64,000 bases of DNA. It comes from Bifidobacteriaceae bacterium (GTDB taxonomy: Bacteria; Actinomycetota; Actinomycetes; Actinomycetales; Bifidobacteriaceae). The stretch covers positions 62,001 to 126,000 of the forward strand of contig JALCQD010000002.1 of NCBI GenBank assembly GCA_022651005.1, in the 5' to 3' direction. Both the position numbers and the translations under genes were made by a program. Shown one piece after another: positions 27,432 through 36,560 of this stretch (position 1 is its first letter; every line of letters begins with the position of its first letter). A model generated the notes under the pieces. It worked only from the letters and a program-made list of their open reading frames with translations. It was not told the origin of the DNA and did not search any database.

Positions 27432-28739
27432 ATGACAACACCATCTGCAGCACAACGCCCGAACGACACCTTTAATTCTCCGATCTCGCAGGCGGATCCG
27501 GAAATCGCAGAAATCTTGGATGCGGAGCTTGAGCGCCAGCAATCAGGTCTCGAGATGATCGCTTCCGAAAACTTCGTTCCTCGCGCGGTGCTCCAAGCGC
27601 AGGGCTCCGTACTTACCAATAAGTATGCGGAAGGCTATCCGGGACGTCGTTACTACGGCGGGTGCGAGCAGGTCGACAAGATTGAATCCATCGCCATCGC
27701 CCGTGCCAAGGAGCTCTTCGGCGCCGAATACGCCAACGTGCAGCCTCACTCCGGAGCACAGGCGAACGCAGCTGTCTACGGTGCGCTCGTCAAGCCGGGA
27801 GACACGATTCTGGGCCTTGCGCTAGACCACGGTGGTCACCTCACGCACGGTATGAAAATCAATTTCTCGGGACGCTTCTATCACGCTGAGTCTTATGGCG
27901 TGGATCCGCAGACCTTCCGCATTGAGCCGGAAATCATCCGTCAGCGTGCGCTCGAAACCCACCCCGCATTGATCATCGGCGGATGGAGCGCTTACCCGCG
28001 CATCGAGGACTTCAAGGCCATGAAGGAGATCGCCGATGAGGTCGGTGCCAAGTTCTGGGTGGACATGGCTCACTTCGCGGGTCTGGTGGCCGCAGGATTG
28101 CATCCCTCACCCGTGCCGTATGCCGACGTCGTATCTTCCACGGCTCATAAGACGCTGGGCGGGCCGCGTTCTGGCTTTATTCTCGCAAAGGACGAGTATC
28201 GCAAGAAGCTCAATTCCTCGGTGTTCCCTGGTCAGCAGGGTGGTCCGCTCATGCACGTGATTGCTGGCAAAGCGGTGTCCTTCAAGGTTGCCGGAACCCA
28301 GGAGTTCAAGGAGCGCATGGAGCGCACTCTGGAGGGCGCTCGCCTCCTCGCGGAGCGTCTCAGCGCCAAGGATGTTGCGGACAACGGCATCAGCATTCTC
28401 ACGGGAGGCACCGATGTGCACCTTGTGATGGTGGATTTGCGCAATTCCGAGCTCGACGGCCAGCAAGGGGAGGATTTGCTCGCCCAGGTTGGCATCACCA
28501 TCAATCGCAACACAGTGCCTTTCGACCCGCGTCCGGCGTCCGTGGCATCAGGGTTGCGCATCGGAACATCCGCGCTTGCCACGCGCGGCTTCGGCTCAAA
28601 GGAGTACGAAGAGGTGGCCGACATCATCGGCACGGCTCTTGCGGCGGGGCAGTCGGCGGACGTTGAGGCGTTGAAGGCGCGCGTCGATAAGCTGGCAGCT
28701 GACTTCCCGCTGTACCCGGGTCTCAATCAGGTGAAGTAA
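27432..28739 (+). CDS. glyA: Serine hydroxymethyltransferase
   Basis: GlyA interconverts serine and glycine with tetrahydrofolate and is the main one-carbon source. The 435-aa PLP enzyme shows the cofactor lysine in [14 protein letters not shown] (Lys240), the [11 protein letters not shown]-terminal motif and the [13 protein letters not shown] block. GAAAGGA lies 4-5 nt before the ATG at 27432. The frame is open further upstream, but that part overlaps the HAD gene and has no meaning. Its own promoter is likely because a 100-nt gap precedes it. Confidence 0.96.
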   Translation: MTTPSAAQRPNDTFNSPISQADPEIAEILDAELERQQSGLEMIASENFVPRAVLQAQGSVLTNKYAEGYPGRRYYGGCEQVDKIESIAIARAKELFGAEYANVQPHSGAQANAAVYGALVKPGDTILGLALDHGGHLTHGMKINFSGRFYHAESYGVDPQTFRIEPEIIRQRALETHPALIIGGWSAYPRIEDFKAMKEIADEVGAKFWVDMAHFAGLVAAGLHPSPVPYADVVSSTAHKTLGGPRSGFILAKDEYRKKLNSSVFPGQQGGPLMHVIAGKAVSFKVAGTQEFKERMERTLEGARLLAERLSAKDVADNGISILTGGTDVHLVMVDLRNSELDGQQGEDLLAQVGITINRNTVPFDPRPASVASGLRIGTSALATRGFGSKEYEEVADIIGTALAAGQSADVEALKARVDKLAADFPLYPGLNQVK

Positions 28740-28753
28740 GGCGTGCGGGAGTC

Positions 28754-28792
28754 GAAGGGGTGATCGGGTCATTCGATTCGTTCCACCCCTTC
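28754..28792 (+). terminator. Hairpin after glyA, candidate terminator
   Basis: GAAGGGGTG (28754-28762) pairs with CACCCCTTC (28784-28792); only a short TTC tail follows. Confidence 0.5.
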
Positions 28793-28904
28793 TTCGCCAA
28801 TGAAAGCGGAAGGCCGAGTGGGTGAGGGGAGTTGTATTGTGGTGGGCAATGAGTCTCACGGCGCCTGAGGGCGTGATCGGCGATCGATGCGATTGGAGAA
28901 AGCC

Positions 28905-30206
28905 ATGGCAGATGCGGATATAAGCTTGGATGCTGCGTTGGAACACGTGGCGGGCATGGCGCGCACGGCGAAGCGCTACCAGAGTGATCTGGCGAGGGCT
29001 ACGTCCAGTGAAAAGGACGAGCTTCTGCGCGATATTGCCACTGCGCTCGTCGATCACGCTGACACCATTGCGGCAGAGAACAAGAAGGATATGGCATCCG
29101 CGGCCGCCGAAGGCATGGACGAGGGGCTTTTGGACCGCCTGAGCTTCACACCGGATCGCATCGCCTCCACGGCCAAAGGAGTTCTCACTGTGGCGGAACT
29201 TCCAGACCCTGTAGGGGAGGTCGTGCGCGGGCGCAATATGCCTAATGGCATGCGGTTGACGCAGGCCCGAGTTCCTATGGGAATCGTGGGGATGATTTAC
29301 GAGGCGCGTCCCAACGTTACCGTCGATGTGGCGGCTCTCACCCTCAAGTCCGGCAACGCCGTCATTTTGCGCGGCGGTCATGCGGCTGACCGCACAAACG
29401 CCGCGACCATTTCAGTCATTGGCGAGGTGTTGTCGGCGCATGGCTTCGACCCCAGCCTGGTGCAAACCGTTGATCCTTTGGGCCGCATCGGCGCCACGGC
29501 CATGATGCAGGCGCGGGGTTCCATCGATGTACTTGTGCCGCGCGGGGGTGCCGGCCTTATCAAATCGGTGGTTGAGAATTCCAAGGTTCCCGTCATTGAA
29601 ACCGGATCTGGCAACGTGCACATTTACGTGGATGCCTCTGCGGATCTTGACAAGGCCATTCCGATTATTCTCAACTCAAAGACGCAACGTGTCGGCGTGT
29701 GCAACGCGGCCGAGAAACTGTTGGTGCATCGTTCGGTGGCTGCGCAATTCCTGCCGCGTGTGCTTGATGCGTTGGAAAAGAAGGGTGTCGTCATCAAGGC
29801 GGATCAGCCGACGCTTGACGTAGCCGGTGGCGTCTCGATTCCCGGATTGAAGATTTCGTTGGCGGATGACTCCGATTGGGGCACAGAATATCTGGCACTC
29901 AAGATGGGCATCAAGATTGTGGATTCGCTCGATGAGGCCATCAACCACATCAACAAATTCAGCACAGGGCATACGGAGGCAATTCTTTCGCAGGATTACG
30001 CGGCGATCGAAGAATTCACCTCGCGCATCGACTCGGCAGTTGTCATGGTAAACGCGTCGACCCGCTTTACGGACGGTGGTATGTTCGGTCTCGGTGCGGA
30101 ACTTGGCATCTCCACTCAGAAACTGCACGCCCGCGGGCCCATGGGCCTTGAAGAATTGACGACCACCAAGTGGGTCGCCTATGGAAACGGACAGGTGCGT
30201 CCGTGA
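28905..30206 (+). CDS. proA: Glutamate-5-semialdehyde dehydrogenase (gamma-glutamyl phosphate reductase)
   Basis: ProA reduces glutamyl 5-phosphate in proline synthesis. The 433-aa member of the aldehyde dehydrogenase superfamily has the active-site cysteine in [13 protein letters not shown] (Cys266). It also has the typical [20 protein letters not shown] segment and the [20 protein letters not shown]-terminus. GGAGAAAG precedes the ATG at 28905; an in-frame ATG at 28887 lacks a site. proB is not in the window. The stop overlaps the next gene's GTG. Confidence 0.96.
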   Translation: MADADISLDAALEHVAGMARTAKRYQSDLARATSSEKDELLRDIATALVDHADTIAAENKKDMASAAAEGMDEGLLDRLSFTPDRIASTAKGVLTVAELPDPVGEVVRGRNMPNGMRLTQARVPMGIVGMIYEARPNVTVDVAALTLKSGNAVILRGGHAADRTNAATISVIGEVLSAHGFDPSLVQTVDPLGRIGATAMMQARGSIDVLVPRGGAGLIKSVVENSKVPVIETGSGNVHIYVDASADLDKAIPIILNSKTQRVGVCNAAEKLLVHRSVAAQFLPRVLDALEKKGVVIKADQPTLDVAGGVSIPGLKISLADDSDWGTEYLALKMGIKIVDSLDEAINHINKFSTGHTEAILSQDYAAIEEFTSRIDSAVVMVNASTRFTDGGMFGLGAELGISTQKLHARGPMGLEELTTTKWVAYGNGQVRP

Positions 30207-30850
30207 GCGAGAATACAACCATGGCAGAAGAGAATTCCTCGTCGTCCGAGACTTCGGTCGATACCACAGACCTCTACCGAGGTGCTGCGCCGAAGTCGCG
30301 CCCGGACATCTCCGACACCTGTCAGTGGCTCAAAGTGGCCTCGGAGCGTTTGAGCCAAGTGCGCTACGTGTTCCTCATTCAGATTGAGGATGGTATTCCC
30401 AGCGCCTCCCAGCGCGCGGCCTTGGAATATTCGGATGCGGTGCTCATGGGGTGGCCCGACGGCGATGATCCGCATTTGCAAAAACTTACCGAGGCCCAGA
30501 TCGCTGACGTCATGGAGCATTCCGGGTGCGTGGAAAAGTACCTGCGCAAGTTCCGGAAGGCCGAGCGTGACGACGATTCGGAGGCCATGGCAGAGTCCCT
30601 CATTCGCGTAACTGAGAATGTGGCACAGATTCGCAAGAACTTCCAGCCAGACTTCCTGCTGCCCACCTTTGCGGAGATTCGCCGCGTGGTGGAGGAAGAG
30701 TGGAACGAGGACATGGCCAAGATTGCCGCTCCTGATCTCAAGGGCGCGCGGCTGCGGTCAGGCTTCCAGGTCGAGGGAGTGGCGGATAGGCCGCACTCCG
30801 CCGGAGCCGGATCTGGCAGCGCTGATGCGCATGCCGGCGCTGCTGACTGA
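30203..30850 (+). CDS. Conserved hypothetical protein between proA and nadD
   Basis: I do not recognise this 215-aa protein. It is soluble and acidic, with a Ser-rich N-terminus, then a helical region ([40 protein letters not shown]) and a low-complexity Ala/Gly/His-rich end. Trp is frequent in the middle part. The GTG at 30203 overlaps the proA stop; an ATG at 30221 is the alternative. Codon use matches its neighbours, so it looks native. Placement before nadD hints at nothing specific. Confidence 0.75.
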   Translation: MSENTTMAEENSSSSETSVDTTDLYRGAAPKSRPDISDTCQWLKVASERLSQVRYVFLIQIEDGIPSASQRAALEYSDAVLMGWPDGDDPHLQKLTEAQIADVMEHSGCVEKYLRKFRKAERDDDSEAMAESLIRVTENVAQIRKNFQPDFLLPTFAEIRRVVEEEWNEDMAKIAAPDLKGARLRSGFQVEGVADRPHSAGAGSGSADAHAGAAD

Positions 30851-30890
30851 GATTGCGGCCTGAGCATTGTCTGAAAGTGAGAATCCCAAC

Positions 30891-31640
30891 ATGACCGAGG
30901 ACATCCAAGAGGTCTTTCTCGACGCCACTTCGACTGACACCGATGCGGTGCGCAAAGTGGCCGCGCTTTCTGTTCAGCAGCCGCATGAGTTGATACAGCC
31001 TCACGCATTGGTGCGTAAGAAGTCGGCAAGGGGAAATGCGCATCAAAGGTTGCGCATTGGCATCATGGGTGGCACTTTCGACCCGATTCACAATGGACAC
31101 TTGGTAGCTGCCTCCGAAGTTGCATGGGTGTACGACCTCGACGAGGTAATTTTTGTTCCCACGGGCCGGCCGATCTTCAAAATCGACAAGAACGTCACCA
31201 ACGCCGAAGACAGGTATCTGATGACGGTGATCGCCACGTCGTCGAATCCTCAGTTCACTGTTTCCCGTGTGGATATTGACCGCCCTGGCGCCACATACAC
31301 GATTGATACGTTGCGCGACTTGCGTGAGGAATATGGCCCACAGGCCGAGCTGTTTTTCATTACGGGAGCCGACGCAGTGGCCGAGATCCTCAAGTGGAAG
31401 GATGCGGCCAAGATGTTCGACCTTGCGCACTTTGTGGCAGTGACGCGTCCCGGGTATTCCGTGGATGTCAGCTTCCTTCCACGCGACAAGGTGGACGTTT
31501 TGGAAATACCCGCCTTGGCAATTTCTTCCACAGACGTACGGCGGCGCGCGGCGATGGGAGAGCCGGTGTGGTATCTGGTTCCTGATGGGGTGGTGCAGTA
31601 CATCGGCAAGCACGGACTGTATTCGGAGGATCAGGAGTAG
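30891..31640 (+). CDS. nadD: Nicotinate-nucleotide adenylyltransferase
   Basis: NadD adenylates nicotinate mononucleotide in NAD synthesis. The core begins at [18 protein letters not shown] with the (H/T)xGH nucleotidyltransferase motif, and ends with the ISSTDVRRR motif. From the ATG at 30891 (249 aa) there is an N-terminal extension of ~53 residues before the Rossmann core, longer than in typical NadD. A TTG at 30867 would extend it by eight. With nadK at 24 kb, two NAD/NADP steps lie in this window. Confidence 0.93.
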   Translation: MTEDIQEVFLDATSTDTDAVRKVAALSVQQPHELIQPHALVRKKSARGNAHQRLRIGIMGGTFDPIHNGHLVAASEVAWVYDLDEVIFVPTGRPIFKIDKNVTNAEDRYLMTVIATSSNPQFTVSRVDIDRPGATYTIDTLRDLREEYGPQAELFFITGADAVAEILKWKDAAKMFDLAHFVAVTRPGYSVDVSFLPRDKVDVLEIPALAISSTDVRRRAAMGEPVWYLVPDGVVQYIGKHGLYSEDQE

Positions 31641-31745
31641 CCCTTCGTACGCGTGTCGGAATCCGGGGCAGGTGTCGGGTTTCGCAGCTAGGATATTGGT
31701 GTTCGGTCCGAGACTTCATGGCTACATACGTTGGGAGAACCTAGG

Positions 31746-32759
31746 GTGAGCGTAATCCTCGAAGGCACACCAGATAAAAATCTCATACTCGTGACGGGCA
31801 GGGCGCATCCAAAACTCGCTCAGCACGTTGCAGACCAGCTTGGTATTGATGTTCTGGAGACCACGGCATACGACTTCGCGAACGGTGAGATCTACGTTCG
31901 CTTCACAGAGTCCGTACGAGGTGCCGATGTCTTCGTGCTTCAATCGCATACGCAACCAATCAACAAGTGGATCATGGAGCAGCTCATCATGATTGATGCG
32001 CTCAAGCGCGCATCTGCCCGCTCCATCACCGCTGTGGTACCGTTCCTGGGGTATTCCCGTCAGGACAAGAAGCATCGCGGCCGTGAACCTATCTCTTGCC
32101 GCTTGATGTTTGACCTTTTCGAGGCTGCTGGCGCCGACCGCATCATGTCGGTTGATCTGCATGCCGCTCAGTCCCAGGGCTTCTTTGATGGCCCCGTGGA
32201 CCACCTGCAGGCCATGCCTGTGCTGGTTGACTACGTCCGTGACCGCATGGGCACCGAAAATATCGCTGTGGTGTCTCCCGATGCCGGCCGCATTCGCGTG
32301 GCCGAGCAGTGGGCTGCTCGCCTGGGCGGTGGCCCTCTGGCCTTCGTGCACAAGACGCGCGATATCACGCGTCCGAACCATGCAGTGGCAAACCGCGTCG
32401 TGGGCGATGTGAACGGCAAGGATTGCGTACTGGTCGATGACCTCATCGATACGGGCGGCACCATCGCCGAGGCATGCAAGGTGTTGCAGGCTGCTGGCGC
32501 AAAGTCCGTCACCGTGGTGGCCACGCACGGCGTGCTCTCAGGACCCGCTGTTGAGCGTTTGCAGAATTGCGGCGCGCGTGAGGTCGTCCTCACCGACACC
32601 GTTCCGATTCCGCCGGAAAAGCGCTGGGACGGCCTGACCGTTCTTTCGATCGCTCCGCTGCTGGCGTCTGCGATGAAGGCCGTTTTCACCGATGGTTCCG
32701 TGGCCGATATCTTCGACCACTATCCGAGCCACCATGGCGAGAACTTCCTCTTCGCCTGA
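31746..32759 (+). CDS. prs: Ribose-phosphate pyrophosphokinase
   Basis: Prs makes PRPP from ribose 5-phosphate and ATP for nucleotide, His, Trp and NAD synthesis. The 337-aa protein includes the PRPP-binding loop VLVDDLIDTGGTI, the flexible-loop motif SRQDKKHRGREPI, and the DLHAAQSQGFF metal-binding stretch. The GTG at 31746 is 8 nt after GGGAG; the open frame starts from a TTG at 31731 that would overlap that site. It is followed by a clear tRNA promoter rather than a terminator. Confidence 0.95.
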   Translation: MSVILEGTPDKNLILVTGRAHPKLAQHVADQLGIDVLETTAYDFANGEIYVRFTESVRGADVFVLQSHTQPINKWIMEQLIMIDALKRASARSITAVVPFLGYSRQDKKHRGREPISCRLMFDLFEAAGADRIMSVDLHAAQSQGFFDGPVDHLQAMPVLVDYVRDRMGTENIAVVSPDAGRIRVAEQWAARLGGGPLAFVHKTRDITRPNHAVANRVVGDVNGKDCVLVDDLIDTGGTIAEACKVLQAAGAKSVTVVATHGVLSGPAVERLQNCGAREVVLTDTVPIPPEKRWDGLTVLSIAPLLASAMKAVFTDGSVADIFDHYPSHHGENFLFA

Positions 32760-32788
32760 GACACGGTTGTGGTTGTACAAAATTGAAC

Positions 32789-32818
32789 TTGACCGAATGA
32801 GCCAGCTGCTGGCATAAT
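32789..32818 (+). promoter_or_regulatory. Promoter of tRNA-Gln
   Basis: TTGACC (32789-32794), an 18-nt spacer and CATAAT (32813-32818), each five of six to consensus, ending 22 nt before the tRNA. Confidence 0.7.
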
Positions 32819-32840
32819 CAAGCAGTTGACTCCGGTCAAT

Positions 32841-32911
32841 TCCCCCATGGTGTAATGGCAGCACACGGGTCTTTGGAACCCTTAGTCTTGGTTCGAATCC
32901 AGGTGGGGGAA
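32841..32911 (+). tRNA. tRNA-Gln (anticodon TTG)
   Basis: The acceptor arms TCCCCCA and TGGGGGA pair perfectly over 7 bp. The anticodon loop CTTTGGA gives UUG. The T arm has GGTTCGAATCC. The discriminator is A, and CCA is not encoded. A terminator follows at 32930. Confidence 0.95.
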
Positions 32912-32929
32912 CTGCTGCAGTAAGTCGGG

Positions 32930-32964
32930 AAGGGTCGCACATCTTACGTGCGGCCCTTCTTTTA
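32930..32964 (+). terminator. Terminator after tRNA-Gln
   Basis: AAGGGTCGCAC pairs with GTGCGGCCCTT (one T-G pair), followed by CTTTTAT. Confidence 0.9.
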
Positions 32965-33128
32965 TCTTTACGAGCCGTGTGTGTGAGAGAGACCGCATGG
33001 AGAGCCTGCGCCCATTGTCATTCTTTTATGGTGATAGCCGATTTCGCGGTTCTTCATCGACCCACTGTGTGAGAATGAAAGCCGGACGCAGTGATGACGG
33101 ATTTGCGATAACAAGGAGCAAGAAGCGT

Positions 33129-33926
33129 ATGGCAACGAAAGAAATCGAAACGTGGCTCACAGACATGGACGGCGTCCTCGTCCATGAAAATACCGCTTTG
33201 CCGGGGGCTGCGGAGTTTATTGAGGAGCTGAAGCGCAACAATCGTCGCTTCCTCGTTCTCACGAACAACCCGATTTTCACTCCCCGCGATCTTTCCGCAC
33301 GTTTGAAGCGCTCTGGCATCGACGTCCCCGAGGAGTTCATTTGGACGTCTGCTCTGGCCACCGCTGAGTTTGTGTCACACCAGATTCCCAACGGATCCGC
33401 GTACGTCATCGGTGAGGCCGGCCTCACCACCGCTTTGCACGAGGCGGGGTACATCCTTTCGGACAACAATCCGGACTACGTCATTCTCGGCGAAACGCGC
33501 ACATACTCCTTCGAATCGCTCACCACTGCCATCAGACTCATCCTCGCCGGCTCGCGCTTCATTTGCACGAACCCGGATCCCACGGGCCCCAGCGAAAGGG
33601 GAATTCTTCCGGCCGCTGGCTCCGTGGCGGCGCTCATCACTAAGGCGACGGGCAAGGAACCCTATTTCGTGGGTAAGCCCAACCCCGTGATGTTCCGTAC
33701 GGCGCTGAACCGCGTGGGCGGGCATTCGGAAACAACCGCCATGATTGGCGATCGTATGGATACCGACGTCATCGCCGGTGTCGAAGCAGGTCTTAACACC
33801 TTCCTCGTGCTCAGCGGCATTACCAAGCGTGACGAGGTGGAGGACTTCCCCTTCCGCCCCAACAAGGTGGTCGACGGCATCAAGGATCTTGTGGAAGTCG
33901 CAAAAACAGGCCAAATCGAAATCTAG
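33129..33926 (+). CDS. NagD-like HAD-IIA hydrolase
   Basis: A 265-aa HAD enzyme with motif I WLTDMDGVLVHE (Asp12, Asp14), motif II LTNNP, motif III VGKPNP and motif IV MIGDRMDTDVIAGVEAG. The order and cap type match NagD, whose members hydrolyse nucleotide monophosphates or sugar phosphates. The ATG at 33129 is 10 nt after AAGGAG; the longer open frame upstream has no site. It is shorter than the HAD protein at 21630 and forms a separate paralog. It precedes glmU by 30 nt. Confidence 0.9.
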   Translation: MATKEIETWLTDMDGVLVHENTALPGAAEFIEELKRNNRRFLVLTNNPIFTPRDLSARLKRSGIDVPEEFIWTSALATAEFVSHQIPNGSAYVIGEAGLTTALHEAGYILSDNNPDYVILGETRTYSFESLTTAIRLILAGSRFICTNPDPTGPSERGILPAAGSVAALITKATGKEPYFVGKPNPVMFRTALNRVGGHSETTAMIGDRMDTDVIAGVEAGLNTFLVLSGITKRDEVEDFPFRPNKVVDGIKDLVEVAKTGQIEI

Positions 33927-33956
33927 CAGCATCCGCAGAATCGCAGGAACATAGTC

Positions 33957-35360
33957 GTGAATACTCCGCACCTCACCGCAGCAATCATTCTCGCAGCTGG
34001 GGAATCAACCCGCATGAAATCGCGTACTCCCAAGGTGCTGCATACCCTGGGTGGCAAGACCTTGCTGCAGCGTGTCATGTCATCGGTCGGTGGCCTCAAT
34101 CCTGCCACCACCGCAGTAGTCGTTCGCTTTGAGCACGAGCGCGTGGCCGCCGCCGCAAGTGAATACAACCCGCAGGCCACCATTGTGGAACAGGACGAGA
34201 TTCCTGGAACGGGTCGTGCGGTGCAGTGCGCTCTCGCTGACATCAAGGACGAGCTTGACCCCACGCAGGGGCCGGTTCTCGTGATTGCTTCTGATATGCC
34301 GCTGCTCGATACTGCGACGCTGGAAAGTCTCACGCAGGCGCACAAGGAGCAGGGCAACGCGGCGACAGTCCTCACAACAACGCTCGACGACCCCTTCGGA
34401 TACGGGCGCATCATTCGTGACGAGGGTGGTCACGTGCAGCGCATCGTGGAGCAGAAGGACGCCAACACCGCCGAACGCAGTGTCAAAGAAGTAAATACGT
34501 CCGTGTATGTGTTCGAGCCCAGCGTGCTGCTCAAGGCCACTGAGAATCTCGATGCCGACAACGCGCAGAAGGAGTTCTACCTCACGGACGCGCTCGAGAC
34601 GGCCCGTCAGTTCGGAGCCGTGGGCGCTTACGTGGCACCAGATGCAGAGCTCGCCGAAGGCATCAACGATCGTGTTCAGCTTGCGCGTCTCGCCTCCATC
34701 CACAACCGCCGCATCTGCGAAGCGTGGATGCGCGAAGGCGTCACAATCCTCGACCCCGCCACAACGTGGATCGACGATGACGTCACTCTCGCTCGCGACG
34801 TCGAGGTGCTCCCGGGATCCTTCCTGCAAGGTGCGACGGTGGTGGAGGAAGGCGCCGTTGTGGGGCCTTACACCACGCTCATCGACGCGCATATCGACGC
34901 CGACGCTCACGTGGAGCGCTCCCGCGTTCAGGAGACTCATATCGGTGCTCGCGCAACCATCGGACCGTGGACGTATCTGCGTCCTGGCAACGATCTTGCG
35001 GAGGATACCAAGGCGGGCGCCTATGTCGAGATGAAGAAGGCGCACATCGATCAGGGCAGCAAGGTTCCGCACCTGAGCTACGTAGGGGATGCGCACATTG
35101 GCGAGCATACGAACGTGGGTGGCGGCACCATCACCGCGAATTACGACGGCAAGTACAAGCATCACACCGAGATTGGCAGCGATGTGCACGTGGGCGCTGG
35201 AAATCTGTTCGTGGCACCCGTCACAGTGGGCTCCGGCGTCACGACGGGAGCGGGATCCGTTGTGCGTCACGACGTTGAGGATAATGCCATGGTCTATTCT
35301 GAGAACACCCAGCATGCGGTGCAGAATTGGGAAGTGCATCAGGTCCCGGACGCCGAATAG
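33957..35360 (+). CDS. glmU: Bifunctional UDP-GlcNAc pyrophosphorylase / glucosamine-1-phosphate N-acetyltransferase
   Basis: GlmU makes UDP-N-acetylglucosamine for peptidoglycan. The 467-aa protein has the N-terminal uridylyltransferase motif LAAGESTRMKSRTPKVLH. Left-handed beta-helix hexapeptide repeats follow from about residue 255 (VEEGAVVGPYTTL, IGARATIGPWTYLRPG, VGGGTITANYDGKYKH), with the catalytic region for acetyl transfer. The GTG at 33957 has AGGAA upstream. The length and both domains are normal. Confidence 0.96.
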   Translation: MNTPHLTAAIILAAGESTRMKSRTPKVLHTLGGKTLLQRVMSSVGGLNPATTAVVVRFEHERVAAAASEYNPQATIVEQDEIPGTGRAVQCALADIKDELDPTQGPVLVIASDMPLLDTATLESLTQAHKEQGNAATVLTTTLDDPFGYGRIIRDEGGHVQRIVEQKDANTAERSVKEVNTSVYVFEPSVLLKATENLDADNAQKEFYLTDALETARQFGAVGAYVAPDAELAEGINDRVQLARLASIHNRRICEAWMREGVTILDPATTWIDDDVTLARDVEVLPGSFLQGATVVEEGAVVGPYTTLIDAHIDADAHVERSRVQETHIGARATIGPWTYLRPGNDLAEDTKAGAYVEMKKAHIDQGSKVPHLSYVGDAHIGEHTNVGGGTITANYDGKYKHHTEIGSDVHVGAGNLFVAPVTVGSGVTTGAGSVVRHDVEDNAMVYSENTQHAVQNWEVHQVPDAE

Positions 35361-35436
35361 CCGTACATAGCCGCACATAGTAAAGCACCGACAGTGCAGA
35401 ATTATCAGTTGAAGTACAAGAAGAAAGTAGGCTCAC

Positions 35437-35814
35437 TTGAGCGCAGCACCAGAATCAATTCGCGACATTAAGATCGCGGCCGCGGCAGCAAATGAGGCGA
35501 AGGCCACCGATATCGTGGCGTTTGACGTCTCCGAACCACTTGCCATCACAGACGCCTTCCTGGTGGCGTCTGGTGACAACCCGCGTCAGGTCATCGCCAT
35601 TGCGGAAGAGATTGAGAAGCAGTTGTACCTGCAGTCGCACGTCAAGCCGCGCGCTCGTGAGGGACTCGAAGAGGCTCAGTGGGTTCTCCTTGATTTCGGC
35701 GACTATGTGATTCACGTCATGGATCAAAAGGCGCGTGATTTCTATGCGCTCGAAAAGCTGTGGGCGGATTGCCCGCGTATCGAGCTCACTTTGGACCACG
35801 TGGAACAGGAGTAG
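35437..35814 (+). CDS. rsfS: Ribosome silencing factor
   Basis: RsfS binds L14 on the large subunit and blocks subunit joining during starvation. The 125-aa protein has the family pattern: an N-terminal helix, a strand around DIVAFDVSEPLAITDAFLVA, and the hallmark WVLLDFGDYVIHVMD followed by RDFYALEKLWAD. The start is a TTG at 35437 with AGG about 7 nt upstream. The neighbours (a histidine phosphatase after it, and nadD a few genes before) resemble the nadD-rsfS-phosphatase order of other actinobacteria, here interrupted by prs, tRNA-Gln, a HAD gene and glmU. Confidence 0.94.
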   Translation: MSAAPESIRDIKIAAAAANEAKATDIVAFDVSEPLAITDAFLVASGDNPRQVIAIAEEIEKQLYLQSHVKPRAREGLEEAQWVLLDFGDYVIHVMDQKARDFYALEKLWADCPRIELTLDHVEQE

Positions 35815-35816
35815 GC

Positions 35817-36560
35817 ATGTCTTCCACTTTGGCCGCGCCGCATTTCACTCCAGCCGATCCTGAGCACATTGCCCACTCGGTGATTTTGGTGCGTCACGGT
35901 CGCACGAGCTATAACGCTGCCGGAAGAATTCAGGGTCATGTGAACATCCCGCTCGATGAGCAGGGACGGTGGCAGGTGGAGCAATCCGGCAAAGAACTGC
36001 GCTCGTTGTATGTGGGAGAAGGACGCGGTAAGCGGTCCAAGCAGCTCGTGGTCGCTTCCGATTTGGATCGCGCCGCCGCCACGGCTCACGCCTTTGCCGA
36101 CGATTTGAAATTGCAGATCAACTTCGACGAGCGTTTCCGCGAACGCAGCTTTGGCGAGTGGGAGGGCTGCGCCGTCAGTGATTTGCGGCGCGATTGGCCC
36201 GAAGATGCCGCCTCGTGGCTCGCTGGTTTTGGGGGAGAGCTCAAGCATGGCGCTGAAACGAAGCATCATGTGGGGCAGCGTGGGCATGAGGCGCTCGATG
36301 AGTGGGCGCAGAAGGCCACGCCGGATACGGATCTGTTTGTCTTCTCGCACGGAGCATGGATTTCTCAGACCCTGCAAGAAGTTTTGGGAATCAGCGGGCA
36401 CGACGAGGACTTCATGAGCATGGTGTCGCCACGCAACGCGTTTTGGTCACGACTGGTGCCGTTGGTGCGTGAGGATGGCTCGATTCGGTGGCGGCTTTTG
36501 GAATTCAACCATGGGCCGGTGATAGCGCAGGAATTGGATTGGGATAGCGAGCGGCGATGA
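35817..36560 (+). CDS. Histidine phosphatase family protein
   Basis: A 247-aa phosphoglycerate-mutase-fold enzyme. The catalytic RHG is in ILVRHGRTSYN, the acid in ERSFGEWEG, and the second His in FSHGAWI. Actinobacterial proteins encoded next to rsfS include glucosyl-3-phosphoglycerate phosphatase (GpgP, Rv2419c); this one may be its ortholog, but I see no way to confirm it here. CAGGAG precedes the ATG at 35817. The stop overlaps the next gene (ATGA). Confidence 0.88.
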   Translation: MSSTLAAPHFTPADPEHIAHSVILVRHGRTSYNAAGRIQGHVNIPLDEQGRWQVEQSGKELRSLYVGEGRGKRSKQLVVASDLDRAAATAHAFADDLKLQINFDERFRERSFGEWEGCAVSDLRRDWPEDAASWLAGFGGELKHGAETKHHVGQRGHEALDEWAQKATPDTDLFVFSHGAWISQTLQEVLGISGHDEDFMSMVSPRNAFWSRLVPLVREDGSIRWRLLEFNHGPVIAQELDWDSERR

